Assembly (NCBI RefSeq): GCF_001411555.2
Contig: NC_049911.1
Location: 310,001-374,000, forward strand
DNA: 64,000 bases
DNA from: Juglans regia
Taxonomy: Eukaryota > Streptophyta > Magnoliopsida > Fagales > Juglandaceae
Direction: 5' to 3'
The notes under the pieces were generated by a model. It was given only the letters and a program-made list of their open reading frames with translations, did not search any database and was not told the DNA's origin. Below, piece by piece: positions 49,555-64,000 of the stretch. The position numbers were made by a program, and so were the translations under genes. How positions within the stretch are numbered: the stretch's first letter is position 1; every line of letters begins with the position of its first letter.

Positions 49555-50482
49555 GATCAATGTTAAAATTGAAGGAAATTGACAAGAAATATTACATAAT
49601 ATTGATCACCGCAATTAATTAATCCATCTCATCATCCGCACTTTTATTTACAAATTACCAAAATTATAAATTTGCAGCCTACATAAACTTTACACCGTAC
49701 GCCGATCAGTTAATTAAGATCGATCTAACGTAAATTAGACTGATGATCATCATGTGCACGCAGGCAATCCGTAGGCTAGCTAGATCAATTTGATCTTTTA
49801 CTTTTGGGCTTAGACGTACGTGAGTCGTGCGTAGAAGATAAGAGTACTAGTACTTGAGCTAATTAAAATGTAAAAACATAAAAATGCCAATTTAGTCATT
49901 GAGATGGAATGGGATAATTTTAAATAAAAATTAAAAATTAAAAATTAAATAAAATATTATTATTATTTTAAAATTTAAAAAAATTGAATTAAAATTTTAA
50001 AAAATTAAATTATTTATTATATTTTATATAAAAATTTAAAAATATTATATTAATAAGATGAGATGAATTGATATGATTTCTCGATCTAAATGGTAAATCA
50101 TAAATCATCTAGTGCAACGTGAGCTAGAGGCTGCAGGTTGCATTTCTTTCTTTTTCGGAGATTAATTGTGTGAACTCGCACCAATAAACAAGAAAAATAT
50201 ATAATTCGGGGCAATATTGCCCAATTAGCTGCAGTCACATTATTATTATCTCCTACAAATGAAAATATTTTATAAATCTTTATTATTGATAAGCTTCACC
50301 TATACATATACATTCATATATATATATATATAGTTGCTATCATTAATATTATACGTACGTTCGATGATCACTCTATATAATAACATAATTAACATGAGCA
50401 TCCATTAATTTATATATGAAGTCCACGTCCTTTTCGTAGACTCGCAATTCGATGCAACTACGAGGCAGGCCAGCCATCGTAA
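49555..50482. other. Spacer downstream of GLR-D
   Basis: AT-rich. It holds one MITE, listed separately, and presumably the GLR-D 3'UTR. No gene is seen. Confidence 0.5.
49890..50092. mobile_element. MITE, CTCATCTCATCTCA family, copy 4
   Basis: TTTAGTCATTGAGATGGAATG, an AT core with AAATTAAATAAAATATTATT, then AATAAGATGAGATGAATTG and CGATCTAAATGG. It is more decayed than copies 1-3. Confidence 0.6.
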
Positions 50483-54213
<3,731 letters not shown>

Positions 54214-54345
54214 GGTGGATTGCACTGCAAAAACACCAAACAACGCCCTAGTCATAAATGATGAAAATTAGAGGAGAAACACTACTACATACAGGCCCTG
54301 CTTCCTACCAAAATTATGTTTAAAAGGTACCGACACAGAAAACAC

Positions 54346-54385
<40 letters not shown>

Positions 54386-55311
54386 TATATTATGGACATA
54401 TGAGGAGGCCATGAAGAAAACTAATGGAAACATGACTACTTGCTCTTTCAAGTATAGTTCTTACCCCTGCACATGAGTTGTTTACAAGCTATGAAATTGA
54501 ATGTTGTTCTATACTTAGATGTGTGTGGATATATATAAAAAAACCTATATAGACTTCAAAAGCCAAAGGCAAATACAATCGTGCAGGTAGGGGCAGGGTG
54601 ACTCACATTATAAGTCTATACCAGACGCGTTGGATTGACATTATATTCATGAAACACGGGGAAACAAGAACTACGTACCCATTGATCTGGACGGCTGCCG
54701 GTGTGAATGAGGTTCCTGGCCATTAATTAAAAGGGAAGTTGACGTGGCATGTTATTTATTAAGAAATTTTGAAATTTCTGAGTCTGAAGCTCGATCAGTA
54801 CCCATTTCTACATCGTCTTGTCCAAAATTTTACCATAGATCACGCACAGCTCTACAACTCCCGACCCCCACAGTGCGAAGTCAGGCCTCCACAGTGCACC
54901 ACCCCACATCAGGTGACTCTCTCTCTCGACTTGAAATCTGACAAGAAAATGGATGCTACCTGGAGACTCGACATTGGAGGCGCATTGGCCATGCATGATT
55001 GTGAAAAGGAGGGCATTTAATTGGTGAGATGCACAATGTCCAGGGAGAAAGGGATGCGGCACCGTGACCGGAGGATGCGATCTTATAAAGAGAAGTGAGT
55101 TAGAAGATTTTTGAAATGTGAAACTAGTTGAGGGAGAGAGAATTACTCAATTCTTGAACAAAAATAAATAAATAAAAAAAATGAAAACAATGGATTTAGC
55201 TCTTGTTTTTGTTTCACCTTCATATGCTGGTCTGAAGATATGTGGTTTTGGACAAACCCAAAAGCGATTTTCCGAAGAAAAGGCATTTGAGAGAGAGAGA
55301 GAGAGGTGAAG
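54214..55311. other. Upstream region of GLR-D
   Basis: TA microsatellite at 54350-54373. A moderately GC-rich stretch (54780-55060) has short open frames on both strands and no recognised family. No gene is supported. Confidence 0.5.
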
Positions 55312-56240
55312 ACTGGTTTTGATGTTGAAAATCGAGAAACAGAGAGTTCGCTTGACTGTCACTCGAGCGAAGCTCAACCCGTGAGTTCGCTCGAGGTGCA
55401 CTCGACAGTGGGCTCGAGCAAAACTCAACTCATGAGTTCGCTCTAATCTCACGCGACAGTGAGCTCAAACGAGACACAAACCCTAGTGTTCACTTGAGTC
55501 AAGCTCGACACCCCGCTCTAGCTAATGATTATTAGTTGTTCGCTCGAGGCACGCTCGAAACGCCGCTCGAGCGAAATAAGTATTTTTGCCAGAATAAGAA
55601 ATCTAATTCTTTGTATTTAACATCAAGGTCCAATAATGTGCAGGAAAATATAAGAGTGCAAAAAAACAGGTTTGATCACGCGAAACATATGAGGAGGCCA
55701 AAGGGGTTCTTGATATAGCCTTAGGAAGTTTACTGAGGTTGCCAAGATCGATTCGAGACTAGATTCACCTAGTATGATGGGAGTTGTGAATCGTCTAGTA
55801 GATGTGCTGACTAAGGGCGATGTACATGGAAGATTGCAGTTCATTTTCTGGCTTGAAGACAGAAGTATGAGCTACAGAGATGATAGGATTTGGCTGGAAA
55901 CAATGGCTGGTGTGTGGAGATCCAGTCTCCAAGTGGGAGATTGGTTTTGGAGCTGAAAATCAAGAATCAAAGAGTTCGCTCTACTGTCACTCGACCTAGC
56001 ACTGCTCAAGCAAAGCTCAATCCGTGAGTTCACTTTAGATGTGCTCAACAGTGGGCTCGAGCGAAATTCAACCCGTGAGTTCGCTCGAGTCTCGCGCGAC
56101 AGTGGACTCGACCAGGACACAAGCTCTAGTATTCGTTTGAACCACGCTCGACATCCCGCTCGAGCCAATGATCATTGATTGTTCGCTCGACACACCGCTG
56201 GAGCGAAATACGTATTTTTGCCAGATTAGGGTTTCTTATA
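55312..56240 (+). mobile_element. Copia remnant: two LTR copies around a pol tail
   Basis: Two collinear repeats, about 55312-55607 and 55944-56240, both read TGGTTTTG, GAAAATC, AGTTCGCT, CACTCGA, CGTGAGTTCGCTCGAG, CGAAATA and GTATTTTTGCCAGA. Between them, 55774-55956 codes the end of copia pol (VDVLTKG motif, then a tail). The purine-rich CCAAGTGGGAGATTG abuts the right repeat, as a polypurine tract does before the 3' LTR. Nearly all of gag and pol is missing. Confidence 0.65.
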
Positions 56241-56435
56241 AGAAATCTCACTATATTACAATCTTGGATATACTATTACAAGCAATAAGATAAAATATAG
56301 AGTTAGGATTCAGATTACAAAAACTCTGTTAGTACGATACAAGAAGAAAGTAAATTAAGGACCAATATTCTTATTTTTATTATAAGAAATCTCACTATAT
56401 TACAGTCTTGGATATACTATTACAAGCAATAAATG
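56236..56435. repeat. Direct repeat pair of about 56 bp
   Basis: TTATAAGAAATCTCACTATA...GCAATAA appears at 56236-56291 and 56379-56435 with one visible base change. It abuts the right LTR and may be a duplicated LTR end. Confidence 0.8.
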
Positions 56436-56590
56436 AGTTGTGCAAGAAAGGAAATATGAGAGGCTATACTCGGAAAGTATTCGTTAGAGATGATTTTTAG
56501 GAGATAATCTTTGTGCAACGGTGAAGAGGAGTGGTACCGTGATAATCTTGGTTAGGAAAGAATATTAAATATTGTGCCGTTTGAAGACTG

Positions 56591-56789
56591 AGGGCTGGTT
56601 TGTTTTCATAAAAATTTTCAATTCATCTCGTTTCATTTAATCATCATAATTTTTTTAAATTTTTATACAAAATAATATAAACAATTTAAAATTTTTAAAT
56701 CTTAAAATAAAAATAATATTAAAAAAATATTTTATTTAATATTTAACTTTTATTTTAACTCTCTCATTCCATCTTAAAAACAAACGAGA
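56591..56789. mobile_element. MITE, CTCATCTCATCTCA family, copy 5
   Basis: AGGGCTGGTTTGTTTTCATA, TTCATCTCGTTTCATTTAATC, an AT core, then TCTCTCATTCCATC and ACAAACGAGA. Same order as copy 1. Confidence 0.65.
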
Positions 56790-58102
56790 ATATCGGTGGG
56801 CGGGAGTTGCAGAAGTTCTAGTGGGTACTTGGCAGATTTCTGGGCAAAATGGTGTACAATGGATGTAAATCCGTAGTAAGACTATCATTCTCCTAATAAA
56901 AAGGCTACCATGTGAATTAGATTATTTTATATACGTTGGTACGTACTGATTTATAATAATTTTCAAGCGAAAGATAAATTACTACGCACTGGAAAAATAC
57001 AATATTATAATAACTGGCCTCTCTCGAAGGATATATAGTTGTTCCATGATCTGTTAATGGAGACAGACCATGCACATGATTTTATGAAACAAATTATTAA
57101 AACTCTCACCTTGCATGGGGCTAGCTTACTCTTGTGGAAAAATTAAAAGTTGAAAGAAAAGAAAAGATCAAAATTAGTGGAATGAAAACTTAAATTAATT
57201 ACCAACCTTAGCTTGGAAAGATATATGCAGCTAGTAGTACTGAGCCTTCACTTGCTATGTGCAGTGCTGCTGTTCAATGCTGCATGCATAAGCTAGCTAG
57301 CAAGCTTGCATGGATCGAGTTAGCCAGCAATGTCATGTGTTTTAGATCTGATGGATGATCATCACATGATATATATATATGCATTATATATATATATACT
57401 TGGTATATTTGAATATATGGTTATTGTTTTTTTTTTGAAAATAATAATTGGACGACAGTTGTCATTGATCGATGATCATTTGGATTATTGAGAATAGGCA
57501 GCACCATTGGTGGATACTGTTTCTCCATCGCAATATTTTTGTAAATCACAGTACTAATGGGATTCATAATGACCTGCTGATATAGTCTCAGCTCTTTACA
57601 ACTTGATTTGCCATTCCACCATTTGTGGCCAACCCACTAATTCTATGAAGGGATTTAGTGCTGAATGTCATCTTCTACAATCGGTTATTAACAGATACAT
57701 TCAGTATATCTATTATCGCCAGTTTGAATTATTTAGAAAAAAGTTAAACTTGTAATTCTATGACTTATAATATTATATATGATAATGTAATTATCTGTCT
57801 TTTATATATATATATATATCCTCTAGGCTTGAGAAGAAACTCTCTAAGAAACCACCTTAATGCATTCATGTATGTATAACTACGATTCAATCCAAATAAA
57901 TATTAGATAATCCTTGCAGAATATATATATAATTGACCTCTAGATAATTAATAAATCATATTCTAATTATAACGTCATGCTTTCGATCGAATTACAACTG
58001 CAATTCACTCATTGGGTAGCCTAAAAAGGCACATACTTTTTTATTTTTTATTTTTGTTGTGTGTTGATCTGAAACTTCATGATTATCAACCATGCTAATG
58101 CG

Positions 58103-58145
<43 letters not shown>

Positions 58146-60420
58146 GTCCGAATGGAGTAGTGGTCCCCTTCTGTGTTGACGGAGTTTGGTGAACCCTATC
58201 ATGCTTAGTCGGGATAAGGGTTCTGTAACCTCTGTCATGAATATAGGTGATTTTTTTTTAAGACTCAAGTCTTTAGAGATTTACCGTCTGAATTAGATCA
58301 TGTCAGTCACAAAAATATATTGAGAAGTTACTAATAATTGTAATTGATTTATTTTTCAAATTAATTTTATAAATCATCTTTTAATAAAGGATTATGATCC
58401 GTTTTATCAATATATAATATATATATATATATATATATTTATTTAGAGGAAGTAGGAGTACGTGTGTTGGATAATCACCATGTGTGTCACAGAAAAATTG
58501 AAAAGCCACTTAATAATTAGTGTCTCCAGAACATCATGACCTGCCTAGTTTGTTTGGGACTGCATCCTTTTACATCTTTCAAATAAGATCAGGCGTTCTG
58601 CATCATATTTTATTATAATTTGACGACCAAAAATAAGAAAAGTAGGTTGGGGGGTTTCAATTTTCATGCGTCAATTATTTAAAGCTCAGACATAGCACAC
58701 CTTGAAGACATCATCAAATCCGACAAAGTAGTGGACAACTACAAATTTGGGTTCACAAGTATTTATATATATATATCTATATCACGTCAGGTCAAGTCAA
58801 GTCTTGTCTTTCGGCCACAGCTTTGAAAAATTTGTTCCCAATGGGCCACTACAAGAAACAGTTGTACATATCGATTGAACCTATCCTTTTGTATATGTTT
58901 TTATTTTATTTTACTTTTATTTATTATTCTCATTGACTCCTTTAAAAATTTGAAATATGAAAAGTCAAACCAACCATTCAACGGACATTTTAATTACACT
59001 CATCATTAAAACCAACCAAGATTTTATTTAAGAATTGAGTACATATTTTATTTAATTTAATTTAATTATTTTAAATTTTAAATTTTTAAATTTTTATATA
59101 AAATTTAATAAATAATTTAATTTTTTTAAATTATAAAATAAAAATTATTTTATTTCATTTAAACTGCGTGACTAAATGACAACTTAGAATATACAATAGA
59201 GCGGAGACTCCAAAATCTGAAATTAGAATTGAAGGAGCAAATTGACTTGATATTTTAATTTTTAAAGACATTAAGGTCACCTAACAAGAGCACTTAAGAT
59301 TTGATATATTAATATATGTAAAAGCATGTTTTCACAAATAAAGAAAATATAACCCTTACTTGGGTGTTGACAAAAAAAAAAACAAAGTCATTCGTTGAAA
59401 CTTTTAAAGAAACCCCACACGAAAAAAAGAGAATAAAATAAGAAAATGTAGATATTTCTGAACTGTACATGCTATTGCTTAGGCGTGTACACACATCATG
59501 TACATGGGAAAGGGAAAGGGAAAGGGAAGGTGGGTTGTATGGAGCTAGCAGTCATGTTGATGGCACATTCCACACTTGCCAACATGGAACAAAACCTGTC
59601 GTACTAAATTAATGTCTTAAAATGCTATCTTTGCAAATAACTTTTAATATGTTTGAATTCGAACATTATAATTATAATAAAAATAAATCAGGTCTAAATG
59701 CAACACTAGTTCCAGTGTAGATTACTTAGCCTCCATATGTAAATTAAATATTTGAACAATATGAAAGATCATGACTTCATTTTCGAACTACTTAATTGGC
59801 TCCCGAATATAAATTTTATGTTTCGACATATATAGATTCCGAAGGTAATTATTTTGTATTTGAACATTAATATTTAATAGAATAACAAAGTATAAATACC
59901 GATTTCGATAACATTTTACTTTCAAACGTTAAAATATGCCAATATTCGAAAGTAAATTATTTAACGTCCAAATGTAAAGTAAGCATCCAAACAAACGCAC
60001 GGGATAGACTTGGAGAAAGAAATAAACAGGGTTAAACGCTCGGGATGGAGTTTGAGAAATATATCATCTCCTTGGGTCTATGCTAAAGATGATATCCCTA
60101 TTACTACTTGTTGGTACAAAAAGGGGCTGCAAAATAAAAAAAATAGGAGAGAAAAAATTATTTCAATGAGCGTTACAATGTCATTTTCTTAAAAATAATA
60201 TTTATCCTCACTAATAATGGTATGCACACGAGTTACAAGCAAATTTATCTTCAAGATACAATAAAATTCAGAACAAGTTTATTTGTCTAATTATGTTATG
60301 TACACATAAAATTAGACCACGAATATCTCCAAATTTTTTTTATTTTACCAGAAAATTATAAATCTGCTCTCACAAGAATAAACAAATTCTAACAAGTTGA
60401 ACGAAAATTTATTGCTCTTT
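56790..60420. other. Long spacer, no gene recognised
   Basis: AT-rich with TA microsatellites (58108-58142, 58418-58438), a (GGGAAA)4 run near 59506-59530 and a short GC-richer block (58140-58250) of unknown origin. A decayed MITE copy is listed separately. Confidence 0.5.
59040..59185. mobile_element. Decayed MITE, CTCATCTCATCTCA family, copy 6
   Basis: Only the AT core (AAATTTTTATATAAAATTTAA) and a trace of the right end (AAACTGCGTGACTAAATG) remain. Confidence 0.4.
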
Positions 60421-60424
60421 ATTT

Positions 60425-60900
60425 TTCTAAAAACTGTTTGGAATAGAGATGTATATCGTGTTTGTTACCATAAGACAAAACACTTGGACTTTGGTCCAAT
60501 GGTCACCACGTTTCTCCTCCAACCAGTTGGCACCAGTTTGAATCAGTGTTCGCGCAACATTGGAGATTTTTAATTTTTTCCATGCGTTGCAAAGCTTCGC
60601 TTGTGCCCCTTGACGCGTTGCAGCGCCTCGTGCATGGCTCCTAGTCCGCCTTGCAGTGCCTTGCCCTTTGGTGCTGGGCCACGTTCCACGTGAATCCATC
60701 CCCATAAATCAATAAAAATCCCTTCTTATCATGGGGTGATTTGAACCTCAACCCTTTCGGTAAACCAAGAGCATCAATACCATTAAGCCAATGGACCTAT
60801 TTATAAATGGCCAAAATGTGCAAACGTTTGTCTGAAAATTGTTCGAAATAAGTATATATATTGTGTCTGTTGCCATAAGAGAAAACATTTAGAAACATTT
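60425..60900. repeat. Unclassified repeat bounded by direct repeats
   Basis: Similar stretches of about 70 bp lie at 60425-60495 and 60828-60900: AAACTGTTTGGAATAGAGATG and AAATTGTTCGAAATAAGTAT, each followed by CATAAGA..AAAACA. On the minus strand the middle has an open frame (60427-60705), but I recognise no family. Confidence 0.4.
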
Positions 60901-60939
60901 TACCATTCTTAATACAGTTGTAGACTATTTCCAACTCAA

Positions 60940-61375
60940 CTAACAGTTGAACTTGTTCAGGAAGCCACTTCCTTGCTCGACCTTATCCCCACTCTTCTCT
61001 CAGAAGATGATAATAGTTCCATGCTTATCCTCCCACATTGGAGGAAGTTAAGAAAGCGATTTATAGTATTCTTATTGAATCATCCCCAGGTCTACATGAT
61101 CTTTCTTCTTCTTTCTAGTTAACTTGTTGGGATATTATTTACCCTGATCTTTATGAGGCTATCATTGAATTTTTTTTCATGGTGGAGCATTACCTTCCTC
61201 TTTCAAGCATTCTTTCATCACTCTATTTCCTAAAATGGATACCCCTTCATCCTTTTTGGATTTTAGCCTATAAGTTTATGTCAGGTCTTTTACAATATTC
61301 GCCTTGCCTCTTTACTTCCCAACCTCATTTTAGTCCACCAATGGGCTTTTGTTGCAAGGAGGCTTTTTTTTTTTT
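60940..61375 (+). mobile_element. L1 LINE reverse-transcriptase fragment
   Basis: Read across several frames, the sequence matches the L1 RT start: PTLEEVKKAI-like and SSPG-DGF-like motifs, then TCWDII and FISLxQ-like remains. There are frameshifts, and it stops abruptly where another repeat begins. Confidence 0.65.
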
Positions 61376-62038
61376 GGAGTGAAATTTATTCGGTCCGGCC
61401 CGATCAATTCATAGGAGAATTTTTGGATTTAACTGGAAATTTTGGTCCGCCCTATTTTGAGACGAAGACCGGACCGATTGACCCTATAGACCTAACCAAA
61501 CCATTAGCTATCGGTTCGATAGGTCCATTCGGTCCAGGCCAATGTCAAATGAGACAAACATATAAAAAGCCCAAAATCACTTCTAATGTATATTTTCAGC
61601 CCAACTATACAAAAAACCTCACAAATTTTACATTTTTTAATATCAATTATTTAAATTTATTTGCACGTTTTGTACTTGAAAATAGCCTAAAAAAGTTGGA
61701 GAAATTATCAAAATTCTCCATATCCATCCATGAAAATTAGCAATCATCAAAATAAAGTTAAAAACAAAAAATAGAGAAAATGAAGTTGAAAAATGCAATA
61801 TCATCCAAAATTTAAATACATATGATCAATGGTAATAACTTAGACAAAAATTACAGAATTAATTTATACAACTATTATATAAAATAATATATATAATATT
61901 TTAAAAAATTATATATATATTTCGATCGGTCCTGTCCGGTCCAAAACATCCACACCCAGGGACCAAACCAAAAACTAAAATTCTAAAATTATATAGACCA
62001 AAACTGACCAATATACTTATCGGTATATTTATTATATT
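61376..62038. repeat. GGTCCGGTCC-bounded repeat inserted in the LINE
   Basis: It begins near TTCGGTCCGGCCCGATC and ends with CGATCGGTCCTGTCCGGTCC and GACCAAACCAAAAAC. The AT-rich inside is non-coding. The style resembles the block at 46725-47290. It separates two LINE fragments. Confidence 0.5.
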
Positions 62039-62335
62039 TATAGAGAAAGGAATGCTTTGACTGAAAACCTTGCTTTTTTTGGTTTTATGGGTAACACGGG
62101 TAATTTCTCTCCCCTTTTTGAATTACCTAGACACATGGTTGATCTCTTGTATATGGAAGGTCTTTTTTGGCATTAAACTTTTAGTATGATTGTATTAGTT
62201 TTTGTTAGGTTTATATATTTTCATAGGAGCTTGGTTTTAGGATTTTTTGTAGACTCATTGTTTCTTTTTGTATAACATATTTTTCGTCATAAACGAAAGT
62301 TATCAATAAAATTAATAATTAATTTTTTTTTAAAA
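62039..62335 (+). mobile_element. LINE 3' end (RNase H tail and 3'UTR)
   Basis: ERNALTENLAFFG-like remains of the RNase H end are followed by a stop, a T/G-rich 3'UTR and an A/T tail (62318-62340). It is probably the other end of the LINE at 60940-61375, with the middle lost. Confidence 0.6.
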
Positions 62336-62619
62336 AAAATAATTTTATTTGCAAAATGACAACGTACAAATGACGACCACTTAAACATTTGCATGTTATG
62401 TAATAACGGTTTATATACATTGGAATATTTGTTCATGGATATTCGATCGTAATGTCTAATTATTTAATGAGAAAGTGATGATAATTAGGATGATAAATAA
62501 CATTAATATTACTCTTTTCAAAATTATCACCAAAAATTATCTCTAGTGATTTTTTTGGGTTAGCGTCAGAAACAATAAAAATGTTCCAAAAACAATTTTT
62601 GTGGCGGTGAAGAAAGCAA

Positions 62620-62790
62620 GCAAGGCTGCGTAGTAAAGGGAGGCCCGGGCCCCGATGTTTTATTTAAGCTGAAGACTACGTCTCTTGCTCTGCTGCAAGT
62701 ACGTAATGGAAGCCATTTGTCACGAGTCACTTGGAGATCCAGCTTCTCCCTCGGTTTCTCGATGGCAATTGTTAATTGTTGGAGGCAATA
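62620..62790 (-). pseudogene. Relic of a GLR last exon
   Basis: On the minus strand the series GCCATC, GGATCTCCAA, CGTGACAAATGGCTT, GAGACGTAGTC, TTCAGCTTAAA and GCTTGCTTTCTTC lines up with the last exon of GLR-A to -D around DLQxxHDKWL, the cysteine loop and the start of M4. The frame is broken and the rest of the gene is absent. It lies about 8.4 kb beyond GLR-D on the same strand, as expected for a dead fifth member of the array. Confidence 0.7.
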
Positions 62791-63591
62791 TCGCATGTAA
62801 AGGCCTGAGTGCAAAACAAGATTGCTCTCTATATGATGAAAGTATCTCTTACACTTTGGGTGTAAAATAGAGGGACAGGCTCCTACCGAAAATAAACTAA
62901 TAAAGACATTAGCATGCCGATATTGCAACAAGTAGTGCACATTTTACCGAGAGCAATTAGCCACCTGTCATTAGCCTAATCTCCCTTTCAACCGCTACAA
63001 TGGCGACCGCGAAAGCAGGATTTTCTTCTCACCTCTTCATATATATATAAATGGAACCACTTAATCTCTAACGGTCCTCCATTTCCCATTACTGTGCTTT
63101 GGCTTCTAAAGATCACCCTCGTGCATTTGCTTTGTTTTTAGCTTTTGGAATTCTTGGTCACTGCGATATATTTCATCTGGATTCTGTAATTTTTTATCCA
63201 TTTTCTTTTGGGACATCAAAGACTTGGGCATGGAGATGCGTTTGGATCCTTGGAAAGTCCGAGAAATGTTGGTGGGCTACAGTTTTCTTGGTAGCAAGAA
63301 AGCCGTTTCTTGTGATTTGTATACATACCTCGCAGGATTTTAGTCTTGGAACAAGTGCTTGAGCGGGTGGAGGAGAGTACAGCTGGTTCGTACTGTATGG
63401 GCTTTCGGGTTTTTGTCTAAAAATGGGACTTTTATTTTAAAATTGTGAGCAATGGGTGTAATCTGACAGAAATGATTTTCGGAAAACTCTTGGGAATTCA
63501 GGGAATGACAATTTCTGGAGCTCTTTCTTTGTTTTGCGTTTTTGGTTGTGATTAATGGATTGAGTTCTTTATGAGTAGGTAGGGGGAGAGA

Positions 63592-63795
63592 ATGGCTACA
63601 GGAACTGAGTTATCGCCTCAGATGGCCGTAATGGATGGTGGGTGCTTGAAGGAAACTGGTGTGACTACCATGGAGGGTCAGAATTATAATAATGATGATA
63701 CATTGGAAAGCATGGCCCAAACTAATACGAGGAAACCCCCGAGAAACCTCTCTGTTATGCGGCATTGCACTAGCTCTGCTTTGTTGGCTGAATCG
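63592..63795 (+). CDS. First coding exon of an unidentified gene (partial; PP2C-like start possible)
   Basis: ATG at 63592 opens 68 codons that end TCG|GTGAGC, a good donor. The peptide contains RKPPRNLSVMRHCTSS, which reminds me of the N-terminal part of some plant protein phosphatase 2C proteins. The phosphatase domain would lie beyond the window, so this is a weak assignment. The 63.06-63.59 kb stretch upstream has a transcript-like base composition and may hold a 5'UTR intron. The intron runs from 63796 to the window end. Confidence 0.45.
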
Positions 63796-64000
63796 GTGAG
63801 CAAAACCTCTTGTCCTCCAAACTATTTTGTATATTAAATATTTATACAATTTGATAGTCCTTAAAGTCTGCTCATTGATACAAATTGTATGTGGATTTGC
63901 AAGACTTCTAATTCTGCAATGTGTTTTATCGGGAAAGGAAATGTGAATCGTGCTTATGGATATATAGGGGATTGATTCTTTGTTGAAATCACCAGAGTAA

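Noticed and set aside
60427..60705. Minus-strand 92-codon open frame as a gene
   Set aside because: It lies within an unclassified repeat, and no protein family is recognised.

Overview
The window looks like nuclear DNA of a woody dicot. The genes have many phase-matched spliceosomal introns, the intergenic DNA is rich in AT and TA repeats, and SINE, LINE, LTR and hAT-type debris is everywhere. The dispersed 'GATGAGATGAGA' MITE family and an Au-type SINE suggest Fagales, perhaps Juglandaceae. That placement is inference from memory of repeat styles, not proof.

Layout. 1-4262: degraded endogenous pararetrovirus (Caulimoviridae-like), a hAT-like non-autonomous element interrupted by an L1 insertion, a copia LTR piece and a MITE. 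4730-14648 (+): a complete seven-exon IRE1 gene, the ER unfolded-protein sensor kinase/RNase, with an Au SINE in intron 2 and a 2.85-kb solo LTR in intron 4; intron 4 uses a GC splice donor. 15216-54213 (-): four complete tandem clade-3 glutamate receptor-like (GLR3) channel genes, called here GLR-A (15216-19111), GLR-B (21149-25449), GLR-C (40635-44217) and GLR-D (50483-54213). All have six exons with the same intron phases and a 32-nt pore microexon. The B-C gap (about 15 kb) holds an RT-deleted copia element, a frameshifted formyltetrahydrofolate deformylase (PURU) pseudogene, a LINE fragment and a deleted gypsy element with a nested MITE. The C-D gap holds a LINE with perfect target-site duplications and two related hAT-like elements in opposite orientation. 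55.3-62.3 kb: a copia remnant, MITEs and a broken LINE. About 62.62-62.79 kb (-): a decayed GLR last exon, so the array was once larger. 63592-63795 (+): the first coding exon of a further gene, cut by the window end.

The four GLRs should encode plasma-membrane or endomembrane amino-acid-gated cation channel subunits. They differ mostly in the signal peptide, the pore-loop residues and the cytosolic tail. GLR-C and GLR-D are the youngest pair, and exon 2 of this pair is far more alike than the flanking exons, which suggests gene conversion. IRE1 is an unrelated neighbour in the opposite orientation, tail-to-tail with GLR-A. I see no CRISPR array, tRNA or rRNA. The strongest leads are the GLR array with its conversion tract, pore-microexon variation and lost start codon, and the GC-AG intron of IRE1 that carries the solo LTR.
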